Below, in pieces: positions 6,185 through 6,598 of a stretch of DNA of 6,598 nt (its first letter is position 1; every line of letters starts with the position of its first letter). This DNA comes from Candidatus Neomicrothrix sp. UBA672. GTDB lineage: Bacteria > Actinomycetota > Acidimicrobiia > Acidimicrobiales > MedAcidi-G1. Under the pieces are notes generated by a model. The model had not been told where the DNA came from, did not search any database, and was given only the letters and a program-made list of their open reading frames with translations. The DNA lies in contig DBNM01000159.1 in assembly GCA_002299135.1 (NCBI GenBank), forward strand, positions 1,982 through 8,579, read 5' to 3'. A program made the translations under genes and the position numbers.

Positions 6185-6243
6185 ACCCCGATAACGTCGA
6201 GTATTGAAATTTAAATAAGTGTATATTTCCTGATATTAGATTT

Positions 6244-6249
6244 AAGGAG
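6244..6249 (+). promoter_or_regulatory. Shine-Dalgarno site for acyl-CoA dehydrogenase
   Basis: AAGGAG is placed 8 nt before GTG at 6258. It is the strongest ribosome site in the window and decides the non-ATG start. Confidence 0.8.
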
Positions 6250-6257
6250 CCAAAAAA

Positions 6258-6598
6258 GTGAATTTTGCCTTTACAGAGGAACAGGAACAGCTACGGGAAT
6301 TCGTTAATCAATTCATGGAGAGTTATTCGCCTGAGTCCAAAGTCAGAGAATTGATGGAAACTGATCTTGGATACGACTCGGAAACATGGTCAATGATGGC
6401 CGAACAGTTAGGTCTTCAAAGCCTGATAATTCCTGAAGAGTATGGAGGGCAAGGTTTTGGATACGTCGAACTAATAGTGGTTTTGGAGGAGATGGGAAGA
6501 GCTCTATTGTGCTCACCTTTCTTTTCAACTGTTGTTCTTGCGGCCAATACCCTCATTCATTCAGGTGACGATGATGCGAAGGCTGAGCTTCTCCCGGG
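6258..6598 (+). CDS. Acyl-CoA dehydrogenase, N-terminal part (3' partial)
   Basis: An open frame starts at GTG with AAGGAG 8 nt upstream and continues off the window end, giving 113 codons plus two bases. The product begins MNFAFTEEQEQLREFVNQF, the typical acyl-CoA dehydrogenase N-terminus. It continues with LGLQSLIIPEEYGGQGFG (around residues 53-70) and VVLEEMGRALLCSPFF, which belong to the alpha-helical N-terminal domain. These FAD flavoproteins oxidise acyl-CoA thioesters to enoyl-CoA in beta-oxidation or related catabolism. The FAD-binding middle domain and catalytic glutamate lie beyond the window, so the substrate class cannot be judged. It is divergently transcribed from the MBL hydrolase and probably belongs to a separate fatty-acid or sterol catabolic unit. 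Confidence 0.93.
   Translation, partial: MNFAFTEEQEQLREFVNQFMESYSPESKVRELMETDLGYDSETWSMMAEQLGLQSLIIPEEYGGQGFGYVELIVVLEEMGRALLCSPFFSTVVLAANTLIHSGDDDAKAELLP

Larger units (their letters stand above)
6146..6257. promoter_or_regulatory. Divergent promoter region
   Basis: This 112-nt gap separates the divergent MBL hydrolase (-) and acyl-CoA dehydrogenase (+) genes and must serve both. The stretch 6204-6240 is AT-rich, with TTGAAA at 6204-6209 and TATATT at 6222-6227 on the + strand. Their spacing (12 nt) is too short for a standard sigma-70 pair, so individual boxes are not assigned. Confidence 0.5.

Noticed and set aside
6204..6227. TTGAAA and TATATT as a -35/-10 pair
   Set aside because: The 12-nt spacer is too short for a standard promoter; other -10-like sequences nearby give spacers of 22-24 nt.
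6343..6528. 61-codon frame on the minus strand
   Set aside because: It is antisense to the acyl-CoA dehydrogenase N-terminal domain, which has a strong ribosome site and clear motifs.

Overview
The window reads as a stretch of bacterial chromosome of moderate-to-low GC (low forties percent by eye; not computed), most likely from an actinobacterium. I favour a marine Acidimicrobiia-like lineage. This is inference from gene content. A Rieske ferredoxin sits between sufD and sufC, SufU rather than SufE is the scaffold/sulfur acceptor, an actinobacterial-style MBL hydrolase ends in an EWAARGW tail, and the acyl-CoA dehydrogenase has the N-terminus typical of actinobacterial fatty-acid degraders. 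GTG starts are common, and tight ATGA overlaps show dense operons.

The left part (1-2510, + strand) is the 3' portion of a SUF iron-sulfur cluster operon: sufD (5' end cut by the window edge), a Rieske [2Fe-2S] ferredoxin, sufC copy A, and a pterin-4a-carbinolamine dehydratase-family gene. SufB is expected just upstream but lies outside the window. The first three genes are joined by two 4-nt ATGA overlaps, and the fourth follows after 7 nt.

The middle and right part (2523-6145, - strand) is a second, convergent gene train. In transcription order it holds an MBL-fold hydrolase, a 133-aa uncharacterised protein, a second and clearly different sufC (copy B), the cysteine desulfurase sufS, and sufU. 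The two trains meet tail to tail with only 12 nt between stop codons, where a short hairpin may act as a weak bidirectional terminator. A 59-nt gap separates the uncharacterised gene from sufC copy B. It contains a 30-bp dyad (TAATTA-N3-CTAT-N4-ATAG-N3-TAATTA), the best candidate operator in the window.

The far right (6146-6598) holds a 112-nt divergent promoter region and the first 113 codons of an acyl-CoA dehydrogenase on the + strand, running off the window.

Together the genes supply sulfur mobilisation (SufS to SufU) and scaffold/ATPase assembly (SufBCD) for Fe-S clusters. The less ordinary elements are the two distinct SufC ATPases split between convergent transcription units, the Rieske and pterin-dehydratase-fold genes embedded in the SUF operon, and the unknown 133-aa gene coupled to the MBL hydrolase. 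I see no mobile element, RNA gene or CRISPR array.
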